7,352 bases of DNA from an uncultured Peptococcaceae bacterium (lineage in GTDB: Bacteria > Bacillota > Peptococcia > Peptococcales > Peptococcaceae), in contig CABUKW010000143.1 in assembly GCA_902492275.1 (NCBI GenBank), forward strand, positions 1 to 7,352, given 5' to 3'. Position numbers and translations under genes: made by a program. The stretch's first letter is position 1; each line of letters starts with the position of its first letter. Below are positions 1 through 6,054 of this stretch, in pieces. Below the pieces are notes generated by a model, which was not told the DNA's origin, did no database searches, and saw nothing but the letters and a program-made list of their open reading frames with translations.

Positions 1-562
1 CAGTTTTATTTTTTCAACTGTCTACCTAAAGGGGAGCATATCAATTTCAGTGCCTTTTTCTATTGTTTGGAAAAACGCTTTTTGTATATGCAATGGGATT
101 TTTATTCTTTGGTTCACCCGATGAAGAATTTATTATAAATGAAATAGGAGATCCTTGTATTGTTGGTAAGAGTTGGGCGAAGGAAGATTTTTTCTAGTGA
201 CCGTAACAGCAATCACTTTTTCAGAGAATGATGAGCAACGTTTATACGATATTACACTAATTGCTGAGAATTAGGAAGTGTTTTCTAACAAAAACGGAGA
301 TATGGAGGTATATTATAATATTAATGTTCCCAAGAATATATTAACAGAGGAAACTGATAATCATTTTACGATACCACAGCGAGAAACCAAAGAAGACCAT
401 TATATATTTTTCTTGCTGAAAGAAGTTTCTGATTTTGAATATCAAATTGAAATCCCTTTGGCTGTTGAAGATATAAATATAAAAAAGTGCGGAGTTATCA
501 TTCCGGTCTGTAACATGAAAAAGAGTTGCGAGAAAAGAAGAATCTTCACTATGGAAAATTAA
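1..562 (+). pseudogene. Decayed AT-rich gene of unknown function, in frame-shifted pieces
   Basis: I do not recognise the family. Three protein-like stretches follow each other on the plus strand in different frames. Positions 1-138 are open in frame 1 and end at a TAA. Positions 30-197 are open in frame 3, include the stretch GSPDEEFIINEIGDPCIVG, and end at TAG 195-197. Positions 170-562 are open in frame 2 except for one TAG at 272-274, and include SENDEQRLYDITLIAEN and later KNGDMEVYYNINVPKN. The frame 3 to frame 2 switch falls at a run of six T (188-193); one extra T would join KEDFF to LVTVTAITF. The TAG at 272 differs from a sense codon by one base. This pattern fits a roughly 180-residue protein broken by one or two frameshifts and a nonsense mutation. 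Base composition is visibly more AT-rich than the genes to the right, which may indicate acquired DNA. Alternatives are the tail of an upstream gene (frame 1) followed by a separate broken gene, or sequencing error at the T run. Confidence 0.5.
278..562 (+). CDS. Possible surviving 94-residue reading frame of the decayed gene
   Basis: This is the longest uninterrupted piece of the decayed region, opening at a GTG directly after the in-frame TAG at 272-274. The product would be acidic, with no signal peptide, no membrane segment and no motif I recognise. The AGGA upstream of the GTG is only about three bases away, too close to act as a normal ribosome binding site. The same frame carries protein-like sequence on the far side of the TAG. 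I therefore think it is the 3' part of a broken gene, not an independent gene. Confidence 0.2.
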   Translation: MFSNKNGDMEVYYNINVPKNILTEETDNHFTIPQRETKEDHYIFFLLKEVSDFEYQIEIPLAVEDINIKKCGVIIPVCNMKKSCEKRRIFTMEN

Positions 563-986
563 AAGGACTGTTTTCAGCAATCTGATCAGGAAAGACATGC
601 GATTAAAATAGAACAATGATGCTGAAATTTGATAAAATCTATCTAGTCGTAAATCGCCGCCAATATAGTGTGCGGGCCTATCTTAATATTATGGCTATAA
701 CGTTGGTTTCTGAAAAAAATCAGACACAGACAATGTATTTGTGCTGAGTAGCTGAGTGGACATAGCTTGTTTGCGCCTGTTCGCAAATTGCGGGCAGGCC
801 TTTTTGTATGGGGCGATTTTTGTCAAAATTTCGATTTGTACCCTGCCAGAAAAGTGTGTGGAATGAACAAGTATAATTAGATGTGCAAAAGTTTATTTGC
901 ATAACGGTTATATAAATACAATAAATCTTTTTCTAAGCTAACTTTCTGTTTATAAAGGCAAATAGAAACGATATATAGCAAACAGA
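563..986. other. Gene-poor spacer between the decayed gene and the DUF401 gene
   Basis: No convincing coding region is visible on either strand; short minus-strand frames here lack ribosome binding sites and protein-like composition. The stretch holds the rightward terminator hairpin at 775-805 and an 8-bp inverted repeat (TTTCAGCA 572-579 with TGCTGAAA 620-627). It also holds a small 5-bp hairpin around a six-A loop (709-724) and a 7-bp tandem GCTGAGT (743-749, 751-757). I see no clear leftward terminator for the minus-strand gene ending at 987. Confidence 0.6.
775..805 (+). terminator. Rho-independent terminator, rightward
   Basis: GCCTGTTCGC (775-784) and GCGGGCAGGC (790-799) form a 10-bp stem with a 5-base loop, followed by C and five T. 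In the plus-strand RNA all ten positions pair, two of them as G-U. In the minus-strand RNA those two positions become C/A mismatches and no U tract follows, so the signal is directional. It would stop transcription from the decayed gene side and keep it from running antisense into the DUF401 gene. Confidence 0.65.
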
Positions 987-2204
987 TTAAAAAACTGTCA
1001 TCCATAAAAACGTAAAACCTAGCAACAAACATTGTGCCAGGGCGATAGGTTTTAGAGATGAAAACAGGCTGGCATGAAAATATTCGATGGTGACAATCAG
1101 GCAAAGGTGGGCTGGCGAGAGCATAACGCCGGTTAAGCCGCAAATATAGGTGAGGGCTAGGCCGTCCAAGTTGCTTGCTCCCAGCATGGGTACAACCAGC
1201 GGAAAGGCGATGGCGGCAAAGCCTTGGGGCAGGCCGGTCAGTAGCCCCATAAAGAAGGCGGTCAGGTACACCACCGCTGCCGGAGAAATGCCGGAGGCCC
1301 GAAAAAATGCAATAAGACCGTCAATGGTGCCGGTGGCGTAAAGCATTCCTTGAAAGAATAAAATGGCCAGAATGCTGTTGATGATAGGCATGTTCAGGGC
1401 GTCGCGCAGCATCAGCCCGTATTGCTTAGGCCGGTAGCGCAGCAAAAGGGCCAGCAGCAGCACAATGAGCAGCATGGACAGGGTGGTGTTGAGATTGCAG
1501 ACTGTAACCAGAAATACATTGAGCAGGATTGGGCCGATTGCCAGCACAACAGCCTTTATTTGTTGGCTTTTAGAGCCGGCAGGCGCGCTGCCTACAGCCT
1601 GACCGCTTGGAGCAAATTCCTTGCCCCGCAGTAAAATGACTACGCCAATCAGGATTGCAGCAAAGGACAGCACAAACTGGTGGCCGATAATCTTGCCAAT
1701 GGGGATGGCGGTAAAAGAGGCGGCCAGCAGCATGGACGGCAGGATAGGGTTGCAGAATTCCCACACATGGCGAAACCAGTAGTTGATGGCGGTTTTGCGC
1801 TCCGGCGAAAGCCGATAGCCCTGGGCCGCTTCTTCTACCATTGGCGCGGAGAAGATGGCGCCGCCCAACGAGGGCAGAAAGCCCAGAAAAGCAGGCATAA
1901 AGGCCAGCACCACCCGATTGTCGCGGAACAGGCTGCCGGCGGCCTGAGTAAAATTTTTGAGAATGCCGCTGGTGCGCAGCAGATATTCCAGGCACATAAC
2001 CAGATAGAGGGTGAACACCATGTTCCAGGTGGTCCAGCTTACGACGGTGCTATATAGCGCCTGGCTTAGATGGTTGAGGTGCACCCCTGACAGCATAAAC
2101 AGTACAGCGGTAGCGGCTAGCACAGCGTAGCTGATGTGGATGTGCTTGCGCAGCAGAACAATCATGATGACCAGTGAGAAAAGAATTTGCAGTAATGCAT
2201 ACAT
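987..2204 (-). CDS. DUF401/TIGR00529-family integral membrane protein, putative transporter
   Basis: This is a 405-residue, very hydrophobic protein with roughly ten to twelve predicted membrane segments. They fall in two halves split by a polar loop at about residues 194-216. The first half carries LPSLGGAIFSAPMVEE (110-125) and NYWFRHVWEFCNPILP (141-156); I recognise these as hallmarks of the DUF401 (TIGR00529) family. The second half has LTGLPQGFAAIAFPLV (322-337) and SPAHLCLIVTIEYF (363-376), re-entrant-loop-like motifs resembling the ion transporter (IT) superfamily to which DUF401 is related. The substrate is unknown; an organic anion exchanger or symporter is inference. The frame stays open upstream to an ATG at 2318, but I chose ATG 2202-2204. 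It follows a purine-rich AAGAAGG about nine bases upstream, gives the usual family length, and starts directly with a membrane segment. The gene is single and divergent from the ilv operon. No signal peptide or lesion is seen. Confidence 0.85.
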   Translation of the reverse strand: MYALLQILFSLVIMIVLLRKHIHISYAVLAATAVLFMLSGVHLNHLSQALYSTVVSWTTWNMVFTLYLVMCLEYLLRTSGILKNFTQAAGSLFRDNRVVLAFMPAFLGFLPSLGGAIFSAPMVEEAAQGYRLSPERKTAINYWFRHVWEFCNPILPSMLLAASFTAIPIGKIIGHQFVLSFAAILIGVVILLRGKEFAPSGQAVGSAPAGSKSQQIKAVVLAIGPILLNVFLVTVCNLNTTLSMLLIVLLLALLLRYRPKQYGLMLRDALNMPIINSILAILFFQGMLYATGTIDGLIAFFRASGISPAAVVYLTAFFMGLLTGLPQGFAAIAFPLVVPMLGASNLDGLALTYICGLTGVMLSPAHLCLIVTIEYFHASLFSSLKPIALAQCLLLGFTFLWMTVF

Positions 2205-2224
2205 AAAAAATAGCCTTCTTTCTA

Positions 2225-2256
2225 AAGATAAGAACCAAATTAAGATAAGAACCAAA
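2225..2256 (-). repeat. Tandem 15-bp direct repeat in the DUF401 leader
   Basis: The 15-mer AAGATAAGAACCAAA occurs at 2225-2239 and again, perfectly, at 2242-2256, separated by two bases (17-bp period). On the minus strand it reads TTTGGTTCTTATCTT twice, ending about 20 bases upstream of the DUF401 start codon and just ahead of its ribosome binding site. It may be a simple slippage duplication, or a pair of protein or RNA binding sites in the untranslated leader. Confidence 0.7.
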
Positions 2257-2318
2257 CAGGGTTTGCGGCAGCCAATCTGAAATCGTTCTGGCAGGCTGGC
2301 AAATTCCAATAGCTGCAT

Positions 2319-2346
2319 TGTATAACAAAGATGCCGATATCGTCAA
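2319..2346 (-). promoter_or_regulatory. Candidate sigma-A promoter for the DUF401 gene
   Basis: Read leftward, TTGACG (minus-strand complement of 2341-2346) and TATACA (complement of 2319-2324) are separated by 16 bases. They match the -35 consensus at five of six positions and the -10 at four of six. Transcription would begin near 2312, giving a leader of about 110 bases that contains the tandem repeat. A weaker alternative lies further right, inside the inverted repeat (CTGTAT, 18 bases, TATGAT). Confidence 0.4.
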
Positions 2347-2436
2347 TGCGGACAGAAAAAATACAGTCGGCCGGTGGCATAACAGGGCGATAGTCTGCGG
2401 TATTAGCTTTTTTTATCATTTTTTTTCTTTGGATGG

Positions 2437-2465
2437 TTGCAATTTAAAAAAGGGAAGTGTATACT
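2437..2465 (+). promoter_or_regulatory. Sigma-A promoter of the ilv operon
   Basis: TTGCAA (2437-2442) and TATACT (2460-2465) are separated by exactly 17 bases, and a T-rich tract at 2401-2430 lies where an UP element would be. The predicted start is near 2472, giving an ilvB leader of about 155 bases that begins just before the inverted repeat. A second, poorer promoter (TTGTAT 2478-2483, 18 bases, TATGAT 2502-2507) is embedded in the inverted repeat itself. Confidence 0.6.
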
Positions 2466-2478
2466 AAGTGCAATGACT

Positions 2479-2510
2479 TGTATCATAACAGAAAAAACTG
2501 TTATGATACA
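2479..2510. promoter_or_regulatory. Perfect inverted repeat, probable operator for the ilv operon
   Basis: TGTATCATAACAG (2479-2491) and its exact reverse complement CTGTTATGATACA (2498-2510) flank a spacer of six A. Neither strand has a U tract after the hairpin, so it is not an intrinsic terminator. It spans about +7 to +38 relative to the predicted ilv start, a place where a bound repressor would block transcription. Each arm resembles the A/T-rich symmetric sites of GntR-type regulators, but I cannot name the protein. A partial copy of one arm, CATAACAG, occurs at 2378-2385. As RNA the arms would also form a stable 13-bp stem near the 5' end of the transcript, which could protect it. Confidence 0.65.
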
Positions 2511-2609
2511 GTAGCGAAAAAACTTTTTATTTTGAATTTAATATGGACTCTGCGAGAAAGAAGGAGCGCACAGTTTAGGTTTGACGGCGGATTTTGCAGA
2601 GCATATTTC

Positions 2610-2617
2610 AGGAGGTG
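2610..2617 (+). promoter_or_regulatory. Ribosome binding site that fixes the ilvB GTG start
   Basis: AGGAGGTG is a near-perfect match to the 16S anti-Shine-Dalgarno sequence. The frame is open upstream to a TTG at 2594, but that lies before this site. The in-frame TTG at 2618 is too close. GTG 2627, 11 bases after AGGAGG, leaves a protein beginning LGADILLHCLEAH, which matches where AHAS large subunits normally begin. Confidence 0.75.
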
Positions 2618-2626
2618 TTGTTTTTC

Positions 2627-4309
2627 GTGTTAGGAGCAGATATCTTACTGCATTGTTTAGAAGCGCATGATGTTGATGTGGTGTTCGGTCTGCCAGGCGG
2701 GGTAGTTATCCCACTGTACGACCGGCTGAAGCATTTTCCCAATATTAAGCATATTCTGACCAGACATGAACAGGGTGCTGCCCATGCAGCCGATGGTTAT
2801 GCCCGCGCAACTGGCAAGGTGGGCGTTTGTTTTGCAACGTCCGGGCCGGGGGCTACCAATTTGGTAACTGGCATCGCCACCGCCAATATGGACTCCATTC
2901 CGATGGTGTGCATTATGGGCCAGGTGGTGAAAGAGCTATTAGGGAAGGACGGGTTCCAGGAGGCCCACATGACAGGCATTTGTCAGCCAATTTGTAAGCA
3001 TACCTATGCGGTTACCGATGCGGCGCAACTGCCCGATATTGTGGCTGAGGCGTTCTTTGTAGCCAGCACAGGCCGTCCGGGACCAGTGGTGATTGAGATT
3101 CCTAAAGATGTATTTGTGCAGGATGTGCAGGTGCCTTATGACAATGGCACAGTGCGCAACCGCATTATGATGAAATATAAGCCCTGCCAAGTGAACAAAG
3201 AGCAGGTCAACAAGGTAGCCCAATTTATTCAAAAGGCGGAAAAGCCGATGTTGGTTGTGGGCGGCGGCGTCAACAACCGCTTAAAAAATCGGGACGTGCT
3301 GTATGAAATTGCGCAAAAGGCCGATATGCCCGTATCCACTACGCTGATGGGGCGGGGTGTGTTCCCAGCCGGCAACGCTTACGATTTGGGTATGCCGGGG
3401 ATGCACGGTACCGTGGAGGCCAACTATACTATTCAGCACTGCGACTGTTTGGTGGCGGTGGGGATGCGCTTTGACGACCGCGTAACCAGTAATGTCAGCA
3501 GCTTTGCACCTAATGCCAAGATGATTGTGCATGTAGATATTGACGCGGCGGAAATTGGTAAAACGGTAACGGTGGGCTATCCTTTGGTGGCAGACAGCGC
3601 CGATTTCTTAGACGCGCTGCTGGAAGCGCTGCCGCAGTGTCAGCACAAAGATTGGATGGATGAGGTGCAGCAGAGCCGTTATGAAATTCAATCGCCAGCG
3701 GGCAGTGTGCTGCCGCCGAAGGAAACCTTTGCATTTATTGATAAGTATGTAGATGAAAACACCGTTGTAGTGACAGACGTTGGCCAACACCAGATGTGGG
3801 CGGCACTGTTCTTAAATGTGGCCGGGCCGAGACAGTTTATCACTTCCGGCGGCTTAGGCACCATGGGCTTCGGATTCCCTGCAGCCATTGGTACTCAGTT
3901 TGGATTCCCAGACCGTAACGTGATTTTGATTACTGGCGACGGCAGTTTCCAGATGAATATGCAGGAGCTGGCCATCATGAAAAAATTCAAGCTGCCTATC
4001 AAAATTTGTTTGATGAACAATGGCTTCTTGGGTATGGTGCATCAGTGGCAGAAGATGTTCTACGATGAAAACTATTCAGAAACTATTCTGGACAGCGCAC
4101 CCGACTGGCGCAAGCTGGCAGAGGCTTACGATTTGAACTATATGCGCATTGATGCATTGGCGCAGTGTGATGAAAAACTGGCGGCGGCATTAACCAGTAA
4201 GGAAGGCTGGTTTATCGACTTCCGGATTGATGCAAACGCCGATGTATATCCGATGGTACCGGCCGGCAAAGGGCTGGATGATATTGTAGTGGGGGGAGTA
4301 GAGATATGA
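2627..4309 (+). CDS. ilvB: Acetohydroxyacid synthase large subunit (first copy)
   Basis: This 560-residue ThDP-dependent enzyme condenses pyruvate with pyruvate or 2-ketobutyrate to give acetolactate or acetohydroxybutyrate, the first common step of branched-chain amino acid synthesis. The N-terminal ThDP-binding domain has the catalytic glutamate E48 in RHEQGAAHAADGYARATG and the SGPGATNLVTGIATA loop (72-86). The central domain has LGMPGMHGT (M259, H260) and RFDDR (281-285), where FAD binds. The C-terminal ThDP domain has GDG (437-439) and NN (464-465) with the usual spacing. W474 in MVHQWQKMFY is the residue that marks biosynthetic AHAS, in contrast to catabolic acetolactate synthase. It departs from the canonical family at GLPGGVV (Val at 26) and at GQVVKELLGKDGFQEAH, where most members read GQV-four residues-GTDAFQEAD. 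All catalytic residues are present, so I expect activity. The stop overlaps the ilvN start (ATGA), so the two are likely translationally coupled and form the holoenzyme. Confidence 0.95.
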   Translation: MLGADILLHCLEAHDVDVVFGLPGGVVIPLYDRLKHFPNIKHILTRHEQGAAHAADGYARATGKVGVCFATSGPGATNLVTGIATANMDSIPMVCIMGQVVKELLGKDGFQEAHMTGICQPICKHTYAVTDAAQLPDIVAEAFFVASTGRPGPVVIEIPKDVFVQDVQVPYDNGTVRNRIMMKYKPCQVNKEQVNKVAQFIQKAEKPMLVVGGGVNNRLKNRDVLYEIAQKADMPVSTTLMGRGVFPAGNAYDLGMPGMHGTVEANYTIQHCDCLVAVGMRFDDRVTSNVSSFAPNAKMIVHVDIDAAEIGKTVTVGYPLVADSADFLDALLEALPQCQHKDWMDEVQQSRYEIQSPAGSVLPPKETFAFIDKYVDENTVVVTDVGQHQMWAALFLNVAGPRQFITSGGLGTMGFGFPAAIGTQFGFPDRNVILITGDGSFQMNMQELAIMKKFKLPIKICLMNNGFLGMVHQWQKMFYDENYSETILDSAPDWRKLAEAYDLNYMRIDALAQCDEKLAAALTSKEGWFIDFRIDANADVYPMVPAGKGLDDIVVGGVEI

Positions 4310-4791
4310 AGCATAAGGTAGCAGTTTTAGTAGAGAATAATCCTGGCGTACTGGCCAAAGTATCCAATCTGTTCTCCAGAAGAGGATACAACATTGACAG
4401 CCTGGTGGTAAGCGATACGGAGGATAAGACCATTTCCCGTATGACCATCGTGGTAGACGGCGATGAAAAAACGATTGAACAGGTGACCAAACAGCTGCAC
4501 AAACTGGTGGACGTTATCAAAGTAAACGATTTGACCAACGACGACACTGTATGCCGTCAGCTGCTGCTGGTGCGGGTAGCGGCAGACAGAGATACCAGAG
4601 GGGAAATCATTCAGCTAATGGATATTTTCCGGGCCAGAATTATCGATATTGGCCGCCGCTCTTTGATTATTGAAGCCACTGGCGACGAATCTAAGATTGA
4701 CGCAATTTTGAAATCGCTGCAGCCCTTCGGTATTCAGGAAATTGTAAAGACGGGGATATCGGCGATGGTGCGCAGCCCCAAAGATAAGTAG
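4306..4791 (+). CDS. ilvN: Acetohydroxyacid synthase small (regulatory) subunit
   Basis: This 161-residue protein binds and activates the AHAS large subunit and confers feedback inhibition by valine. Residues 1 to about 75 form an ACT domain, beginning KVAVLVENNPGVLAKV with SRRGYNIDSL at 24-33. The remainder is the usual C-terminal small-subunit domain. N11, G14 and N29 are all present at the same numbers as in E. coli IlvH, where changes at these positions relieve valine inhibition; valine control is therefore predicted to be intact. Length is typical for the short bacterial form. It starts inside the ilvB stop codon (ATGA), with GGGGGGAG about ten bases upstream, still within ilvB. It is followed by a 254-base spacer before ilvC. 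It could equally be named ilvH; family assignment is secure. Confidence 0.95.
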   Translation: MKHKVAVLVENNPGVLAKVSNLFSRRGYNIDSLVVSDTEDKTISRMTIVVDGDEKTIEQVTKQLHKLVDVIKVNDLTNDDTVCRQLLLVRVAADRDTRGEIIQLMDIFRARIIDIGRRSLIIEATGDESKIDAILKSLQPFGIQEIVKTGISAMVRSPKDK

Positions 4792-4830
4792 TGGTCGGAC
4801 TTGTTCTTTTTGCGTCTGACGTCGTTGTTT

Positions 4831-4908
4831 TGCCACCCTGAGCGTGTGTCGAAGGGTATTCCAAAGCCGAACACCGAGGGAAGATCCTTCGCTTTGCTCA
4901 GGATGACA
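4831..4908. repeat. Imperfect palindromic repeat element between ilvN and ilvC
   Basis: The left arm (4831-4856) contains CCACCCTGAGC and CGAAGG. The right arm (4884-4908) contains ATCCTTCGC and GCTCAGGATGACA, and its reverse complement (TGTCATCCTGAGC then GCGAAGGAT) matches the left arm apart from a few substitutions and the middle. Translated, the element gives the familiar spurious peptides HPE-x-SKGI, FALLRMT and VILSKAKDLPS, seen when a widespread short intergenic repeat is mistaken for coding sequence. A degraded echo of the right arm (CTCGGGATGATAA) follows at 4918-4930. No transposase is present. It lies inside an otherwise tight operon, where its RNA hairpin could affect mRNA stability or the ilvBN to ilvC expression ratio. 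Confidence 0.75.
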
Positions 4909-4982
4909 GCGAGGACGCTCGGGATGATAATAAAGGCGCGCAGAATGCGGCATCGGGTGTCAAAGGACAGGAGATTGGGCGG

Positions 4983-5002
4983 AAACAAAAGCAATTTTGT
5001 TT
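4983..5002 (+). promoter_or_regulatory. A/U hairpin with GCAA tetraloop upstream of ilvC
   Basis: AAACAAAA (4983-4990) and TTTTGTTT (4995-5002) are perfect complements closing a GCAA loop, a GNRA-type tetraloop. The stem is eight base pairs with only one G-C pair, so it is weak. It is followed after ACACATAAA by a T-rich stretch, then the ilvC ribosome binding site GGGAGG (5031-5036). It may be a weak terminator or attenuator-like element, an RNase-protecting 5' structure, or chance in AT-rich sequence. Confidence 0.35.
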
Positions 5003-5045
5003 ACACATAAATTTTTATTTTTAAAATTTTGGGAGGAACGGAAAA

Positions 5046-6038
5046 ATGGCAGTTATGTATTATGATCAGGATGCAAATTTAGAATATTTAAACGGGAAAA
5101 CAATCGCAGTTATCGGCTACGGCAGCCAGGGTCATGCGCAGGCGCAGAACCTGCGTGATGCTGGGATGCAGGTAATCGTTGGTCTGCGCAAAGGCAGCAA
5201 GACTTGGGCTAAAGTAGAAGAAGACGGCTTGCAGGTTATGACTGTGGCAGAAGCGGCTGAAAAGGCAGATATCATCCATGTTTTAATCCCAGATGAAAAA
5301 CAGGCGGAAGTATACCGTAATGAAATCGCGCCTCATATGAGCGCAGGCAAAGCATTGAGCTTCTCTCACGGCTTTAATATTCACTTCAAACAGATTGTAC
5401 CTCCAGCCGATGTGGATGTATTCATGGTAGCACCAAAATCTCCAGGTCACAGCTTCCGGAAAGCAGTACAGCAGGGGACTGGCGTACCAGGTTTAGTAGC
5501 AGTGGAACAGGACGCTACCGGCAACTGCAAAAATATTGCGTTGGCTTTTGCCAGAGCGGTAGGCTGCACAAAAGCAGGCGTACTGCAAACCACCTTTAAA
5601 GAAGAAACCGAAACCGATCTGTTCGGGGAACAGGCAATCCTGTGCGGCGGGATTAGCGCGCTGGTACAGGCTGGCTTTGAAACCTTGGTAGAAGCGGGCT
5701 ATCAGCCGGAAAGCGCTTATTTTGAATGCTTCCATGAATTAAAATTGATTGTAGATTTGATGTATGTAGGCGGTCTGGAATACATGCATTACTCCGTAAG
5801 TGATACAGCCGAATACGGCGATTACGTAAGCGGTCCTCGTGTTGTAACAGAAGAAACCAAGAAAGAAATGAAACGCATCTTAACCGATATCCAGACCGGC
5901 GTATTTGCGAAAAACTGGATTTTGGAAAACCAGGCTGGACGTCCATCCTTTAACCGGATGCGCGCTATTGTAGCCGATCATCAGATTGAAAAGGTAGGGA
6001 AAGAATTAAGAGATAAAATGCCTTGGTTACAGAAATAA
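5046..6038 (+). CDS. ilvC: Ketol-acid reductoisomerase, class I (KARI)
   Basis: This 330-residue class I (short form) KARI performs Mg-dependent alkyl migration and NAD(P)H reduction of acetolactate or acetohydroxybutyrate to the dihydroxy acids. The N-terminal Rossmann domain has GYGSQG (24-29), followed by the seven-residue cofactor loop with R48, S51 and T53; basic and hydroxyl residues there favour NADPH. H108 and K131 lie in the active site. The knotted C-terminal domain has the metal ligands D191 and E195 (TDLFGEQ) and E227 and E231 (ECFHELK), plus substrate-binding S252. All expected catalytic residues are present and the length is typical. ATG 5046 follows GGGAGG with nine bases between. 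It lies 254 bases after ilvN and 16 bases before the second ilvB, so it is probably one transcription unit. A promoter-like TTTACA/TAAAAT pair upstream would start transcription within the ribosome binding site, so a separate promoter is doubtful. Confidence 0.96.
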   Translation: MAVMYYDQDANLEYLNGKTIAVIGYGSQGHAQAQNLRDAGMQVIVGLRKGSKTWAKVEEDGLQVMTVAEAAEKADIIHVLIPDEKQAEVYRNEIAPHMSAGKALSFSHGFNIHFKQIVPPADVDVFMVAPKSPGHSFRKAVQQGTGVPGLVAVEQDATGNCKNIALAFARAVGCTKAGVLQTTFKEETETDLFGEQAILCGGISALVQAGFETLVEAGYQPESAYFECFHELKLIVDLMYVGGLEYMHYSVSDTAEYGDYVSGPRVVTEETKKEMKRILTDIQTGVFAKNWILENQAGRPSFNRMRAIVADHQIEKVGKELRDKMPWLQK

Positions 6039-6054
6039 TTTAGGGGTGAACTAC

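Larger units (their letters stand above)
2205..2626. other. Divergent intergenic regulatory region
   Basis: About 420 bases separate the starts of the DUF401 gene (leftward) and ilvB (rightward). From left to right they hold the DUF401 ribosome binding site, a tandem 15-bp repeat, a candidate leftward promoter, a T-rich tract (2401-2430), a strong candidate rightward promoter, a perfect inverted repeat and the ilvB leader. The leader shows no T-box core, no anti-terminator/terminator pair, and no leader peptide rich in Leu, Ile or Val codons. Control by a DNA-binding protein therefore seems more likely than attenuation. Confidence 0.6.

Noticed and set aside
741..800. tRNA-like sequence because of GCTGAGTGG
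   Set aside because: No acceptor stem, anticodon arm or T-arm can be folded around it; the 3' half is the terminator hairpin.
720..902. A 60-residue minus-strand frame downstream of the DUF401 gene
   Set aside because: It lacks a ribosome binding site, has Cys/His/Thr-rich non-protein-like composition, and crosses the terminator hairpin.
1570..1995. A 141-residue minus-strand frame inside the DUF401 gene
   Set aside because: It is an out-of-frame shadow, low in hydrophobic pattern and rich in Arg, His and Pro; the DUF401 frame carries the family motifs.
2205..2318. N-terminal extension of the DUF401 protein to ATG 2318
   Set aside because: It has no ribosome binding site, runs through the tandem repeat, and overlaps the candidate -10; ATG 2204 has a purine-rich site and gives the usual length.
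2543..2578. An 11-codon frame in the ilvB leader as a possible attenuator leader peptide
   Set aside because: It lacks a ribosome binding site, has one Val and no Leu or Ile codon, and no terminator/antiterminator pair follows.
2472..2626. T-box riboswitch in the ilv leader
   Set aside because: The leader is too short and lacks the conserved T-box core and a terminator hairpin.
4794..4820. Hairpin GTCGGAC/GTCTGAC just after ilvN as an operon terminator
   Set aside because: The 7-bp stem has a 13-base loop and no solid T run after it, and ilvC follows in the same direction.
4801..5010. A 69-residue plus-strand frame and two overlapping minus-strand frames between ilvN and ilvC
   Set aside because: They are translations of the palindromic repeat (HPE-x-SKG, FALLRMT and KAKDLPS type peptides), not genes.
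5000..5027. TTTACA-16-TAAAAT as a separate ilvC promoter
   Set aside because: The start would fall at about 5034, inside GGGAGG, so the mRNA would lose its ribosome binding site.
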